DNA of 5,005 bases from Clostridium sp. CAG:1193 (GTDB taxonomy: Bacteria > Bacillota_I > Bacilli_A > RF39 > UBA660), in NCBI GenBank assembly GCA_000436255.1, contig HF990761.1:1-5005 (forward strand), read 5' to 3'. Below, piece after piece: positions 1 to 5,005 of the stretch. A program made the translations under genes and the position numbers. The notes beneath the pieces are model-generated. The model worked only from the letters and a program-made list of their open reading frames with translations. It made no database searches and was not told the origin of the DNA. The number at the start of each line of letters is the position of its first letter. Position 1 is the stretch's first letter.

Positions 1-57
1 TCGAACCCACGTCTCAGCCTTGGCAAGGCCACGTACTAGCCGTTGTACTACACCTGC
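1..57 (-). tRNA. tRNA-Gly (anticodon GCC), 3' end cut by the window edge
   Basis: Read on the minus strand, the 5' acceptor strand GCAGGTG (57-51) is followed by TA and a D arm with stem GTAC/GTAC and a loop containing the conserved GG. A five-pair anticodon stem (TGGCC/GGCTG, with two G-T pairs) encloses the loop TTGCCAA, so the anticodon is GCC (bases 22-24), which reads glycine codons GGC and GGT. A four-base variable region leads into GTGGG and TTCGA, the T-arm consensus, where the window ends. About 14 bases of T stem and the 3' acceptor strand, plus any encoded CCA, lie outside. The gene lies 40 bases downstream of proS on the same strand, and no U-tailed terminator separates them, so some read-through from proS is possible as well as the separate promoter proposed at 86-114. 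Confidence 0.95.
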
Positions 58-85
58 AAATATACATTTTTTAAAATGCATATTT
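58..85 (-). other. AT-rich inverted repeat between proS and tRNA-Gly
   Basis: Thirteen-base arms (58-70 and 73-85) flank a two-base centre. The only unpaired position, 64 against 79, is A/C on the plus strand but becomes a U-G wobble in minus-strand RNA, so the hairpin is complete only in the direction in which proS and the tRNA are transcribed. It ends exactly at the base before the tRNA 5' end. It has almost no G-C pairs and no long U tail, so it is not a convincing terminator. It could mark a processing site in a proS-tRNA read-through transcript, or be chance in AT-rich DNA. Confidence 0.35.
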
Positions 86-114
86 ATAATAACATAATTA
101 TTTAATATATTCAA
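86..114 (-). promoter_or_regulatory. Candidate promoter for tRNA-Gly, overlapping the proS 3' end
   Basis: On the minus strand TTGAAT (114-109) is followed after 17 bases by TATTAT (91-86), which is preceded by TGT, an extended -10 of the form TGn. Transcription would start near base 79, about 22 bases before the mature tRNA 5' end, a normal distance for a 5' leader removed by RNase P. The -35 box lies inside the last proS codons. The boxes are good but not perfect, and AT-rich DNA yields such matches by chance, so confidence is modest. Confidence 0.35.
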
Positions 115-1771
115 GAATATTATTGATATTTATTTCTAAAATTTCATCTTTATTTCTTCTTTTTAATTCAACGATTCCTTCACTTGCTTTTTTACCAACT
201 AATATTCTATAAGGTATTCCTATTAAATCCATATCATTTAACTTAACACCGAGTCTTTCATTTCTATCATCTAATAGTGGTTCGATATTATTAGATATTA
301 ATGTATCATATAAATTATTTGCAACATTCATTTGAGTTTCGTCATTAATATTAACTATTACTATTGAACACAAGAATGGTGCGACTGACATAGGCCATAT
401 TATACCTTTTTCATCATGATGCTGTTCAACTATTGCAGATATACATCTACCTACACCTATACCATAAGATCCCATTACTACTGGTTTTATATTATTTTCT
501 TCGTCTAAATATGTAAGACCTAAGCTTTCTGCATATTTTGTTCCTAGTTTAAATGTATTTCCAATTTCTATTCCTTTTTTGAAATATATTTTCCCACCAC
601 AAATAGGGCATATATCATTTTCTTCTACATTTACAATATCTGCAATAACATCATATTTAAAATCACTAATATTTGCATTAATATAATGATATCCTTCTTT
701 ATTTGCACCTACTACAAAGTTAGTCATGTATTTAACTTCTTCATCAATAACTATTTTAGCATTAGTTAAATTTATTGGGCCGGTGTATCCAGGTACAGCA
801 TTAGATTTACTTATTAATTCATCATTTGCAAAGTTAACTTCTTTAGCATTTAATAATTTACATACCTTAGTTTCATTTAAGGTTCTATCTCCTCTAATAA
901 AGAATACTACAAGTTCACCATTAATATTCATAAGAAGTGCTTTTACGCTCTTTTTAATATCTATATTTAGATAAGTGCATACTTCATCAATAGTTTTAGC
1001 ATCTTTTGTTTCTACTAGTTCTAATTGTTTTTCCTCTTCGCTACTAACTTCTATTTTATGAGTAGATACTTCAAGATTAGAAGAGTAATTACAACTATTA
1101 CAAAGTACTAAAGTATCTTCACCAATATCAGTTTCTGCTTGGAATTCTTCTGATAAAAGACCTCCCATAACACCAGTATCAGCTTTAACTATTCTATAAT
1201 TTATATCCATCCTGTCAAAGCAATTTTTATATGCATCATACATTTTTTTATAAGATACATCTAGTCCTTCTAAATCTTTATCAAATGAATATGCATCTTT
1301 CATAACAAATTCCCTTACTCTAATAAGGCCATATCTAGGTCTTGCTTCATCCCTAAATTTAGTCTGAATTTGATATAAAGAGTAGGGCATATCTTTATAA
1401 GATTTAATATTTGGAATACTTGCGATTGTGAATAATTCTTCATGGGTTGGTCCTAAAATATATTTTCTGTTGAATCTATCATTTAAAGAAAATACACTAC
1501 TACCAAAGTTTTCTGTCCTTCCTGTTTTACTATATATTTCTTCTTGAATTAAAGTAGGCATAGATAATTCTAATGCTCCAGTTTTATTCATTTCTTCACG
1601 AATAATATTTTCTACATTTTTAAACACTCTATATCCTAAAGGTAAAAACATATAAACACCAGCAGAACTTTTTTTAATCATCCCACTTCTTACAAGTAAA
1701 TTTCCACTAACTGAATCTTCATCTTTTATATCTTCTCTAATTGTATAAAAATAATTATTTCTTAATTTCAT
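98..1771 (-). CDS. proS: Prolyl-tRNA synthetase, bacterial type with editing domain
   Basis: This cytoplasmic class II aminoacyl-tRNA synthetase activates proline with ATP and charges tRNA-Pro. The 557 residues compare with roughly 565-575 usual for the bacterial form. Motif 1 lies around residues 38-73. GPTHEE at 107-112 is the proline-site TxE region. Motif 2 is FRDEARPR (139-146) running through REFVMKDAYSF. Motif 3 is GSYGIGVGR (434-442). Between motifs 2 and 3 sits the INS editing domain (about 225-390), which in this family hydrolyses Ala-tRNA-Pro; K277 in KKSVKALLM corresponds to the editing lysine of E. coli ProRS, and the GxxGP loop is at 328-332. Cysteine pairs C224/C227 and C388/C391 flank this domain and could bind a metal. 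The anticodon-binding domain fills about 465-557. The ATG is preceded by GGAAGTGG, a purine-rich ribosome site. The gene ends in TAA. There is no room for a T-box leader upstream, so tRNA-Pro-sensing control is unlikely here. Confidence 0.98.
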   Translation of the reverse strand: MKLRNNYFYTIREDIKDEDSVSGNLLVRSGMIKKSSAGVYMFLPLGYRVFKNVENIIREEMNKTGALELSMPTLIQEEIYSKTGRTENFGSSVFSLNDRFNRKYILGPTHEELFTIASIPNIKSYKDMPYSLYQIQTKFRDEARPRYGLIRVREFVMKDAYSFDKDLEGLDVSYKKMYDAYKNCFDRMDINYRIVKADTGVMGGLLSEEFQAETDIGEDTLVLCNSCNYSSNLEVSTHKIEVSSEEEKQLELVETKDAKTIDEVCTYLNIDIKKSVKALLMNINGELVVFFIRGDRTLNETKVCKLLNAKEVNFANDELISKSNAVPGYTGPINLTNAKIVIDEEVKYMTNFVVGANKEGYHYINANISDFKYDVIADIVNVEENDICPICGGKIYFKKGIEIGNTFKLGTKYAESLGLTYLDEENNIKPVVMGSYGIGVGRCISAIVEQHHDEKGIIWPMSVAPFLCSIVIVNINDETQMNVANNLYDTLISNNIEPLLDDRNERLGVKLNDMDLIGIPYRILVGKKASEGIVELKRRNKDEILEININNILEYIK

Positions 1772-1789
1772 ATTTCCACTTCCATTGTC

Positions 1790-1798
1790 ATTATATCA
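1790..1798 (-). promoter_or_regulatory. Extended -10 promoter for proS
   Basis: On the minus strand the sequence TGATATAAT contains a perfect TATAAT (1795-1790) with the TGn extension (1798-1796). At a 17-base spacing the -35 position reads TAGCGA (1818-1813), a poor match, as is common for extended -10 promoters. The expected start near base 1783 would leave an mRNA leader of about 12 bases, GGAAGTGGAAAT, consisting of little more than the ribosome-binding site. The box begins two bases after the U-tract of the upstream gene's terminator. Confidence 0.65.
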
Positions 1799-1800
1799 CG

Positions 1801-1822
1801 AAAAAAAGACTATCGCTAGTCT
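1801..1822 (-). terminator. Intrinsic terminator of the LTA-synthase-like gene
   Basis: In minus-strand RNA, AGACUA pairs with UAGUCU around a GCGA tetraloop of the stable GNRA class, and a run of U follows directly (complement of the A run at 1801-1807). The stem has six pairs. The stop codon TAG (1818-1816) of the upstream gene lies in the end of the left arm and the first loop base, so the hairpin is built partly from coding sequence. It separates the envelope gene from proS and implies that proS needs its own promoter. Confidence 0.8.
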
Positions 1823-3789
1823 ATTTGTTCGCTTATACTATTTTTTATATAATTATCATTAGGTTTAAATACTTTTTCATAGTAATTTGTTTGTAAAATT
1901 AAATTAGATATTTTAAATTGGTTATCCACAAGATTATTCATATAATTTATGTATGTTTCATCTATTTTCTTACCATCAATACTAATTACAGAGTTATTCA
2001 CAGAATTATATTTAATTTTATCTGTTATAAAACTTCTATTTGCAAATACTACTAATCCCTCACTATCTGAAAGTAAGTCTTGACCTATTATAAATCTTGA
2101 ATCATATTCTATTCCAAATAAATTAAGTAAAGTAGGAAGTACATCAGGATTTGATCCAACTTTAGTAACTGTTACAGCTTTTTCCATTGTATTATTCCAT
2201 ATTATTAAATCTGAATGATATAATTCAAAATCATCATCTCTATTGGTTTCTGATATTTCATTTATTTCTTTATTAGATAGACCATATGGATAATGATCAG
2301 GTGTTAATACTATAACAGTATCATCAAGTTTTCCAGAGCTTTCTAATCTATTAATTAAAAGTTCTAAAGCTTTATCAAGTTCAATATTACTTGCTAAATA
2401 TCCTTTAACTTTATCACTATAATCTAAATCTTTTACAAGATCCCAGTTTTTTTGAACTAATTTATTAGTTTTTGAATAAGTCATGTGCCCACTTAGTGTA
2501 ATATAGTAAGAGAAGAAAGGTGTATCACTATTCATATAATCATCAGTAGTTATATCAACCATATCTAAATCACTTTCATGAAATGAATTACATGGTAAAT
2601 CTAATCCATAATAACATGATTTGAAATTTTTATAACCTAGAGAATCAAAATAACTTTTTCTATTATAATAATCCCCGTTATAATTATGATATACATTTAT
2701 ATTATAATCTTTAAAACTGTTAACAAATAGGTAAGGACTATATACATCTTTATTAGCATATAAAGTTAAAGTATCACCTCTACTTGATATTAGTGACCAT
2801 TCCGTTCTAAACTCACCATCTGCTGTACTTGCTGGATATAATGGAGTATAGTAATTTGTAAAATTAAACCCACTATTTGCAAGTTTATATAATGTAGGAG
2901 TTAGATCTTTATCTATTGCAATTGGATCTAATGATTCAGCTAGAAAGAATATAACATTTTTACCTTTAAACATGCCAGTATACTCATTCTTTTTTGTACC
3001 ATCCATAGTTCTAAAATATTTATGAAGTAAAGAAATTATTTCATCGTCTTCATTATCGATTAAATTATCAAAATCAATATCAGTTATATTATAAGAATCT
3101 TTTGAATTATTTGAATTTGGTTTTTTATCATCAATTATTATTTCAATTTTTCTTTCATTCATTCCGAATATTGATCTATTTAAGTCTAATGTCATTGTAG
3201 TAAGCAATCCAAATTTTTTAGATGATAGTATAGGTGCATGTGTATTAAAATATAAATTATATGATGAATATATTGCTTTTTTATCTAGGTTAATGCATGT
3301 AAATGTAACGGATACTAAAAATACATATAAAGCAAGAGATACACTTAAAGTAACAAAACTATTTCTGCTAAAGTCAAATAATTTATTTTTAATAATAAAA
3401 TATAATACTACAGGTATTAATAAACATATAAAATTATATATATTATCTATAATTGTGGATAATATAGTTCTCCAAAATTCAAATACCTGTCCACCATTAG
3501 TCATTGAATAGACTGAAAATACACTATTATATACTTTAAAATATACCATTTGTGCTGCAAATATAAAGAATACTAGTAATAGAGTAATTGTACTTATTTT
3601 TTTATTTGCTTTTTCACTAAATAGAGTAGTTATAATATATAAAAGTATACTTACTGGTAAACAAAATATAATCATTTGTATAAAATCACTATCTAAAATA
3701 TTTTTAAATAGAGTCATTCTATATATACATTCAAATGAAATAACAGTAAAAATCCAAAAGATAATAAGCATTATTTTCTTTTTATTCAT
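1816..3789 (-). CDS. LTA synthase family membrane enzyme (sulfatase-fold phosphoglycerol transferase)
   Basis: This is a 657-residue membrane protein of the LtaS/alkaline-phosphatase superfamily. Five hydrophobic segments lie at about 5-23, 36-57, 66-85, 112-134 and 143-167, followed by an Asp/Asn-rich linker (about 213-250) and an extracellular catalytic domain (about 275-590). Metal and catalytic residues match LtaS: E285 in LAESLD, the nucleophile T322 in STADGEF, H435 in TLSGH, and D498/H499 in TPDH. The late family motif DVLPTLLNLFGI is at 549-560. Threonine rather than cysteine as nucleophile argues for transfer of glycerol phosphate from phosphatidylglycerol, not sulfate hydrolysis. 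In the substrate pocket H368, N376 and R377 are kept, but the positions I align with LtaS Asp349 and Trp354 are Tyr370 and Tyr375, so the acceptor or exact polymer is uncertain. The start is supported by AAGGTGG four bases before the ATG. It is transcribed alone from the promoter at 3865-3893. A related phosphotransferase acting on another glycolipid or polymer is the main alternative. Confidence 0.88.
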   Translation of the reverse strand: MNKKKIMLIIFWIFTVISFECIYRMTLFKNILDSDFIQMIIFCLPVSILLYIITTLFSEKANKKISTITLLLVFFIFAAQMVYFKVYNSVFSVYSMTNGGQVFEFWRTILSTIIDNIYNFICLLIPVVLYFIIKNKLFDFSRNSFVTLSVSLALYVFLVSVTFTCINLDKKAIYSSYNLYFNTHAPILSSKKFGLLTTMTLDLNRSIFGMNERKIEIIIDDKKPNSNNSKDSYNITDIDFDNLIDNEDDEIISLLHKYFRTMDGTKKNEYTGMFKGKNVIFFLAESLDPIAIDKDLTPTLYKLANSGFNFTNYYTPLYPASTADGEFRTEWSLISSRGDTLTLYANKDVYSPYLFVNSFKDYNINVYHNYNGDYYNRKSYFDSLGYKNFKSCYYGLDLPCNSFHESDLDMVDITTDDYMNSDTPFFSYYITLSGHMTYSKTNKLVQKNWDLVKDLDYSDKVKGYLASNIELDKALELLINRLESSGKLDDTVIVLTPDHYPYGLSNKEINEISETNRDDDFELYHSDLIIWNNTMEKAVTVTKVGSNPDVLPTLLNLFGIEYDSRFIIGQDLLSDSEGLVVFANRSFITDKIKYNSVNNSVISIDGKKIDETYINYMNNLVDNQFKISNLILQTNYYEKVFKPNDNYIKNSISEQID

Positions 3790-3793
3790 ATTA

Positions 3794-3800
3794 CCACCTT
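3794..3800 (-). promoter_or_regulatory. Ribosome-binding site of the LTA-synthase-like gene
   Basis: Minus-strand AAGGTGG, one base off the AAGGAGG consensus, ends four bases before the ATG at 3789. It fixes this start over later in-frame ATGs. The palindrome at 3806-3831 begins only five bases upstream, so folding of that element in the mRNA could affect ribosome access. Confidence 0.75.
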
Positions 3801-3805
3801 ACTTA

Positions 3806-3831
3806 TTACCAATTACATATGTAATTCGTAA
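3806..3831 (-). promoter_or_regulatory. 26-bp near-perfect palindrome in the leader of the LTA-synthase-like gene
   Basis: The core AATTACATATGTAATT (3811-3826) is a perfect 16-bp palindrome. After one mismatched pair (3810/3827), four further pairs (3806-3809 with 3828-3831) extend it to 12 of 13 matched positions per arm. It lies downstream of the predicted start point and just upstream of the ribosome-binding site, so it could be an operator for a dimeric repressor acting as a roadblock, or an mRNA hairpin. The regulator is unknown. Confidence 0.45.
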
Positions 3832-3845
3832 ATTATTAATAATTT
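3830..3845. repeat. Second perfect 16-bp palindrome in the divergent intergenic region
   Basis: AAATTATTAATAATTT reads the same on both strands and overlaps the end of the first palindrome by two bases. It consists only of A and T, so chance is a real explanation. Its position in the roughly 70-base leader between the predicted start near 3858 and the ribosome-binding site makes a paired operator or tandem hairpin arrangement conceivable. Confidence 0.35.
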
Positions 3846-3864
3846 GTAATAAATTATCTAACAC

Positions 3865-3893
3865 ATTATATCACATTTTACAAAACTTGACAA
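3865..3893 (-). promoter_or_regulatory. Promoter of the LTA-synthase-like gene
   Basis: On the minus strand TTGTCA (3893-3888, five of six to consensus) is followed after exactly 17 bases by a perfect TATAAT (3870-3865). The -10 carries the TGn extension (TGA at 3873-3871). The start point should be near 3858, giving a leader of about 70 bases with two palindromes. The -35 box overlaps the -35 box of the plus-strand promoter by five base pairs. Confidence 0.75.
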
Positions 3894-3914
3894 ATATTTT
3901 AAAAGTAGTATAAT
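3887..3914 (+). promoter_or_regulatory. Promoter of the coiled-coil protein gene
   Basis: Perfect TTGACA (3887-3892) and perfect TATAAT (3909-3914) are separated by 16 bases, one short of the optimum. Transcription should start near 3921, about 20 bases before the ATG at 3942, leaving a short leader that carries the ribosome-binding site. Both boxes match consensus, so it should be a strong constitutive-type promoter unless limited by the overlapping divergent promoter. Confidence 0.8.
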
Positions 3915-3941
3915 AACAGACACTTAAAAAGGAGTGATATT

Positions 3942-4328
3942 ATGGAAAATGAGAGAGTTATAGAAACAAATAAATCTAATACTAAAAGATTAACACCAGA
4001 ACTTTATCATGAATTACAAACTGAAGTATCATCTACAGTATCTGATGAAGGAACAAGAATTATATCATTAGAAGAAGAAATTCGTAGTGGTTATGAATCA
4101 AGAAGAATCTTAGAAGAACAAATACAAAGTATTGAAGAAAAAATTAATAGTATTGATAATCATATATCTGTTTGTGAATCTGAAATTAAGGAAAGTCAAA
4201 GATCAATAAAAGTAAGTACAGCATTTTTAACTAAATTAAATAGAGCAATGAACAAAGTTATGTCTGCAAATAAAAGTGCACAAGTAGATGCTGAAAGAAT
4301 GAAAGTTAAAGTTTATAGAAGAAAATAG
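3942..4328 (+). CDS. Small coiled-coil protein of unknown function
   Basis: I do not recognise this 128-residue protein. It has no signal peptide or membrane segment, so it is probably cytoplasmic. A polar N-terminus (1-38) is followed by a long charged helix with a continuous heptad pattern: a positions at 47, 54, 61, 68, 75, 82 and 89, and d positions at 43, 50, 57, 64, 71, 78 and 85. Most of these are Ile or Leu between 57 and 82, predicting an oligomerising coiled coil. A second helical stretch (about 92-122) ends in a basic tail, KVKVYRRK. There is one cysteine, C78, at a d position. The start is well supported by AAGGAGTGAT, with GGAG seven bases before the ATG, and by a consensus promoter. 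The gene is monocistronic, bounded by its own promoter and terminator, and divergent from the LTA-synthase-like gene. A structural or adaptor role is possible, but nothing in the sequence shows it. Confidence 0.85.
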   Translation: MENERVIETNKSNTKRLTPELYHELQTEVSSTVSDEGTRIISLEEEIRSGYESRRILEEQIQSIEEKINSIDNHISVCESEIKESQRSIKVSTAFLTKLNRAMNKVMSANKSAQVDAERMKVKVYRRK

Positions 4329-4350
4329 GGTATCCTATTTTTTTATTTTT
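4322..4350 (+). terminator. Intrinsic terminator of the coiled-coil gene, in the convergent junction
   Basis: AAAATAGG (4322-4329) pairs with CCTATTTT (4334-4341) around the loop GTAT, followed by a T-rich tail to 4350 broken by one A. The stop codon TAG (4326-4328) lies in the left arm. The T-rich tail overlaps the stop codon and last two lysine codons of the opposing gene. On the minus strand the same hairpin is followed by a C after the stem's own four T, so termination of the opposing gene here should be weaker. Confidence 0.8.
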
Positions 4351-4864
4351 TATGACCTAAAAAACCATATTTATTAGTAATTGGATCTTTAAATAATGGA
4401 ATTTTAATTGGAAAAAATGTAAGAGTTAAATACATTATAAATATTAATATAAATAAAAATAATGATATATAATTAAGTATTCTATGTGTATTATCTATTT
4501 TAAGAATTAAATACATAAAATATTCTGAAGATAAAACTGCAATAAAAAATGATGATATATCAATAGCTGGTATATCTTTTTTTAATATACTTTTATACCC
4601 ATAAAATATAGTCGGAATTACTATAATTACAGTTAAAACACTTACAAATTTTGCAAGAAAGTAATTTGGTCTATCAAGATAAAAAACTAAATCAATAATT
4701 GTATATAAAAACATTGGAGTAAGTGCAAGCTTAATATGTTCCCACACACTTTCATTAACCGCACTAAAAATGCCTACAACTTTATTATGTTTACTAATGT
4801 CATATGTAAAATGTAATAATACACCAAATATACATACAAATATTGTTTCTAAAATAAGTATCAT
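4343..4864 (-). CDS. DUF6512-like multi-pass membrane protein of unknown function
   Basis: This 173-residue integral membrane protein has about five hydrophobic segments (roughly 2-20, 46-62, 69-90, 101-121 and 129-149). I recognise it as DUF6512-like from three conserved-looking blocks: LHFTYDISKHN (17-27) after the first helix, NESVWEHIKL (37-46) before the second, and a C-terminal FPIKIPLFKDP (151-161) followed by NKYGFLGH. The polar residues N37, E38, W41, E42 and H43, with H18, lie at membrane edges and could form a site, but the family has no established activity known to me. The ATG is preceded by GGTGAT at a short spacing, a partial Shine-Dalgarno match. The gene ends in TAA 14 bases from the convergent coiled-coil gene, with the stop inside that gene's terminator tail. 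The family assignment is from memory of its motifs; a search of the protein against Pfam would settle it. Confidence 0.85.
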   Translation of the reverse strand: MILILETIFVCIFGVLLHFTYDISKHNKVVGIFSAVNESVWEHIKLALTPMFLYTIIDLVFYLDRPNYFLAKFVSVLTVIIVIPTIFYGYKSILKKDIPAIDISSFFIAVLSSEYFMYLILKIDNTHRILNYISLFLFILIFIMYLTLTFFPIKIPLFKDPITNKYGFLGHKK

Positions 4865-4867
4865 ATA

Positions 4868-4884
4868 ATCACCAATATATTATA
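4868..4884 (-). promoter_or_regulatory. Candidate -10 box and ribosome-binding site of the DUF6512-like gene
   Basis: On the minus strand a perfect TATAAT lies at 4884-4879, with GGTGAT at 4873-4868 just before the ATG. No convincing -35 is seen at 16-18 bases upstream. The spacing would put the start point at about 4872, inside the ribosome-binding site, so either the true promoter is further upstream in this AT-rich stretch or the leader is very short. Confidence 0.3.
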
Positions 4885-4945
4885 TAAAAGTAATTTTAAA
4901 ATATGACTAGGTATAAAAATCTATTTATAACTCATATAATTTATT

Positions 4946-5005
4946 ATGAAAATAAAAATTTTTTTGATAATATCAATGCTTATTAATATATTGTTTTTTA
5001 TGCAT
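4946..5005 (+). CDS. Possible N-terminus of a membrane or secreted protein, cut by the right edge
   Basis: An ATG at 4946 opens a frame of 20 codons to the window end without a stop. It reads MKIKIF followed by a run of hydrophobic residues (LIISMLINILFFM), which resembles a signal peptide or first membrane helix. An in-frame TAA at 4937 limits the start to this ATG or the adjacent ATT codon. No Shine-Dalgarno sequence is visible. A TATAAT at 4935-4940 ends five bases before the ATG, which would give a leaderless or nearly leaderless message if it is a real -10 box. Such a short AT-rich frame could also be chance; only the sequence beyond the edge can decide. Confidence 0.35.
   Translation, partial: MKIKIFLIISMLINILFFMH

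Noticed and set aside
726..974. Plus-strand open frame of 82 codons
   Set aside because: It lies wholly within proS on the opposite strand, has no ribosome site, and proS is secure by its motifs.
1772..1815. T-box or other leader riboswitch controlling proS
   Set aside because: The predicted proS leader is only about 12 bases and the whole gap is 44 bases, far too short for a T-box. The hairpin there reads as the terminator of the upstream gene.
3293..3511. Plus-strand open frame of 72 codons
   Set aside because: It is antisense to the membrane-helix region of the LTA-synthase-like gene; it has no ribosome site or recognisable product.
1816..3789. Sulfatase or alkaline phosphatase identity for the membrane enzyme
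   Set aside because: The nucleophile is threonine in STADGEF, and there are five N-terminal membrane helices, as in LTA synthases. Sulfatases need Cys or Ser in CxPxR/SxPxR, which is absent.
98..4864. Mycoplasma-type genetic code (TGA as tryptophan)
   Set aside because: The tryptophan codons checked in all three tryptophan-containing genes are TGG, and the reading frames are full length under the standard bacterial code.
4865..4945. RNA gene or strong promoter pair in the last intergenic stretch
   Set aside because: The stretch is nearly all A and T. Several TATAAT-like strings occur but none has a good -35, and no stable G-C-containing stem is visible.
1..5005. CRISPR array, insertion sequence, phage or defence genes
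   Set aside because: No regularly spaced direct repeats, no terminal inverted repeats flanking a transposase and no matching protein motifs were seen on either strand.

Overview
The window looks like a chromosomal housekeeping segment from a low-GC, AT-rich Gram-positive-type bacterium (Bacillota or a reduced-genome relative). The evidence is the strong A+T bias, textbook TTGACA/TATAAT promoters, U-tailed intrinsic terminators, an LTA-synthase-type membrane enzyme and a DUF6512-type membrane protein. The tryptophan codons I checked are TGG, and the four complete genes end in TAA or TAG, so the standard bacterial code fits and the mycoplasma code is not needed. I cannot name a genus.

Layout from left to right. 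A tRNA-Gly(GCC) gene on the minus strand is cut by the left edge (1-57). Upstream of it on the same strand is proS, bacterial-type prolyl-tRNA synthetase (98-1771). Further upstream, also on the minus strand, is a five-helix membrane enzyme of the LTA-synthase/phosphoglycerol-transferase family (1816-3789). A 152-base divergent intergenic region (3790-3941) separates it from a small plus-strand coiled-coil protein of unknown function (3942-4328). That gene converges tail to tail, with only 14 bases between, on a minus-strand DUF6512-like membrane protein (4343-4864). The last 141 bases are very AT-rich and may hold the start of a plus-strand membrane or secreted protein that runs off the right edge.

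The genes do not form an obvious pathway: translation (tRNA-Gly, ProRS), cell envelope (LTA-synthase-like enzyme) and two proteins of unknown role. The most informative part is the regulatory architecture. Each complete gene appears to be its own transcription unit with very little spare DNA. Two intrinsic terminators are folded out of the stop codons of the genes they end. The proS promoter fits into the 29 bases between a terminator and the proS start codon. The envelope enzyme and the coiled-coil gene are read from back-to-back promoters whose -35 boxes are essentially the same seven base pairs. The envelope gene's leader carries a 26-bp near-perfect palindrome and a second perfect 16-bp palindrome. 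I see no CRISPR array, insertion sequence, phage gene or defence system.
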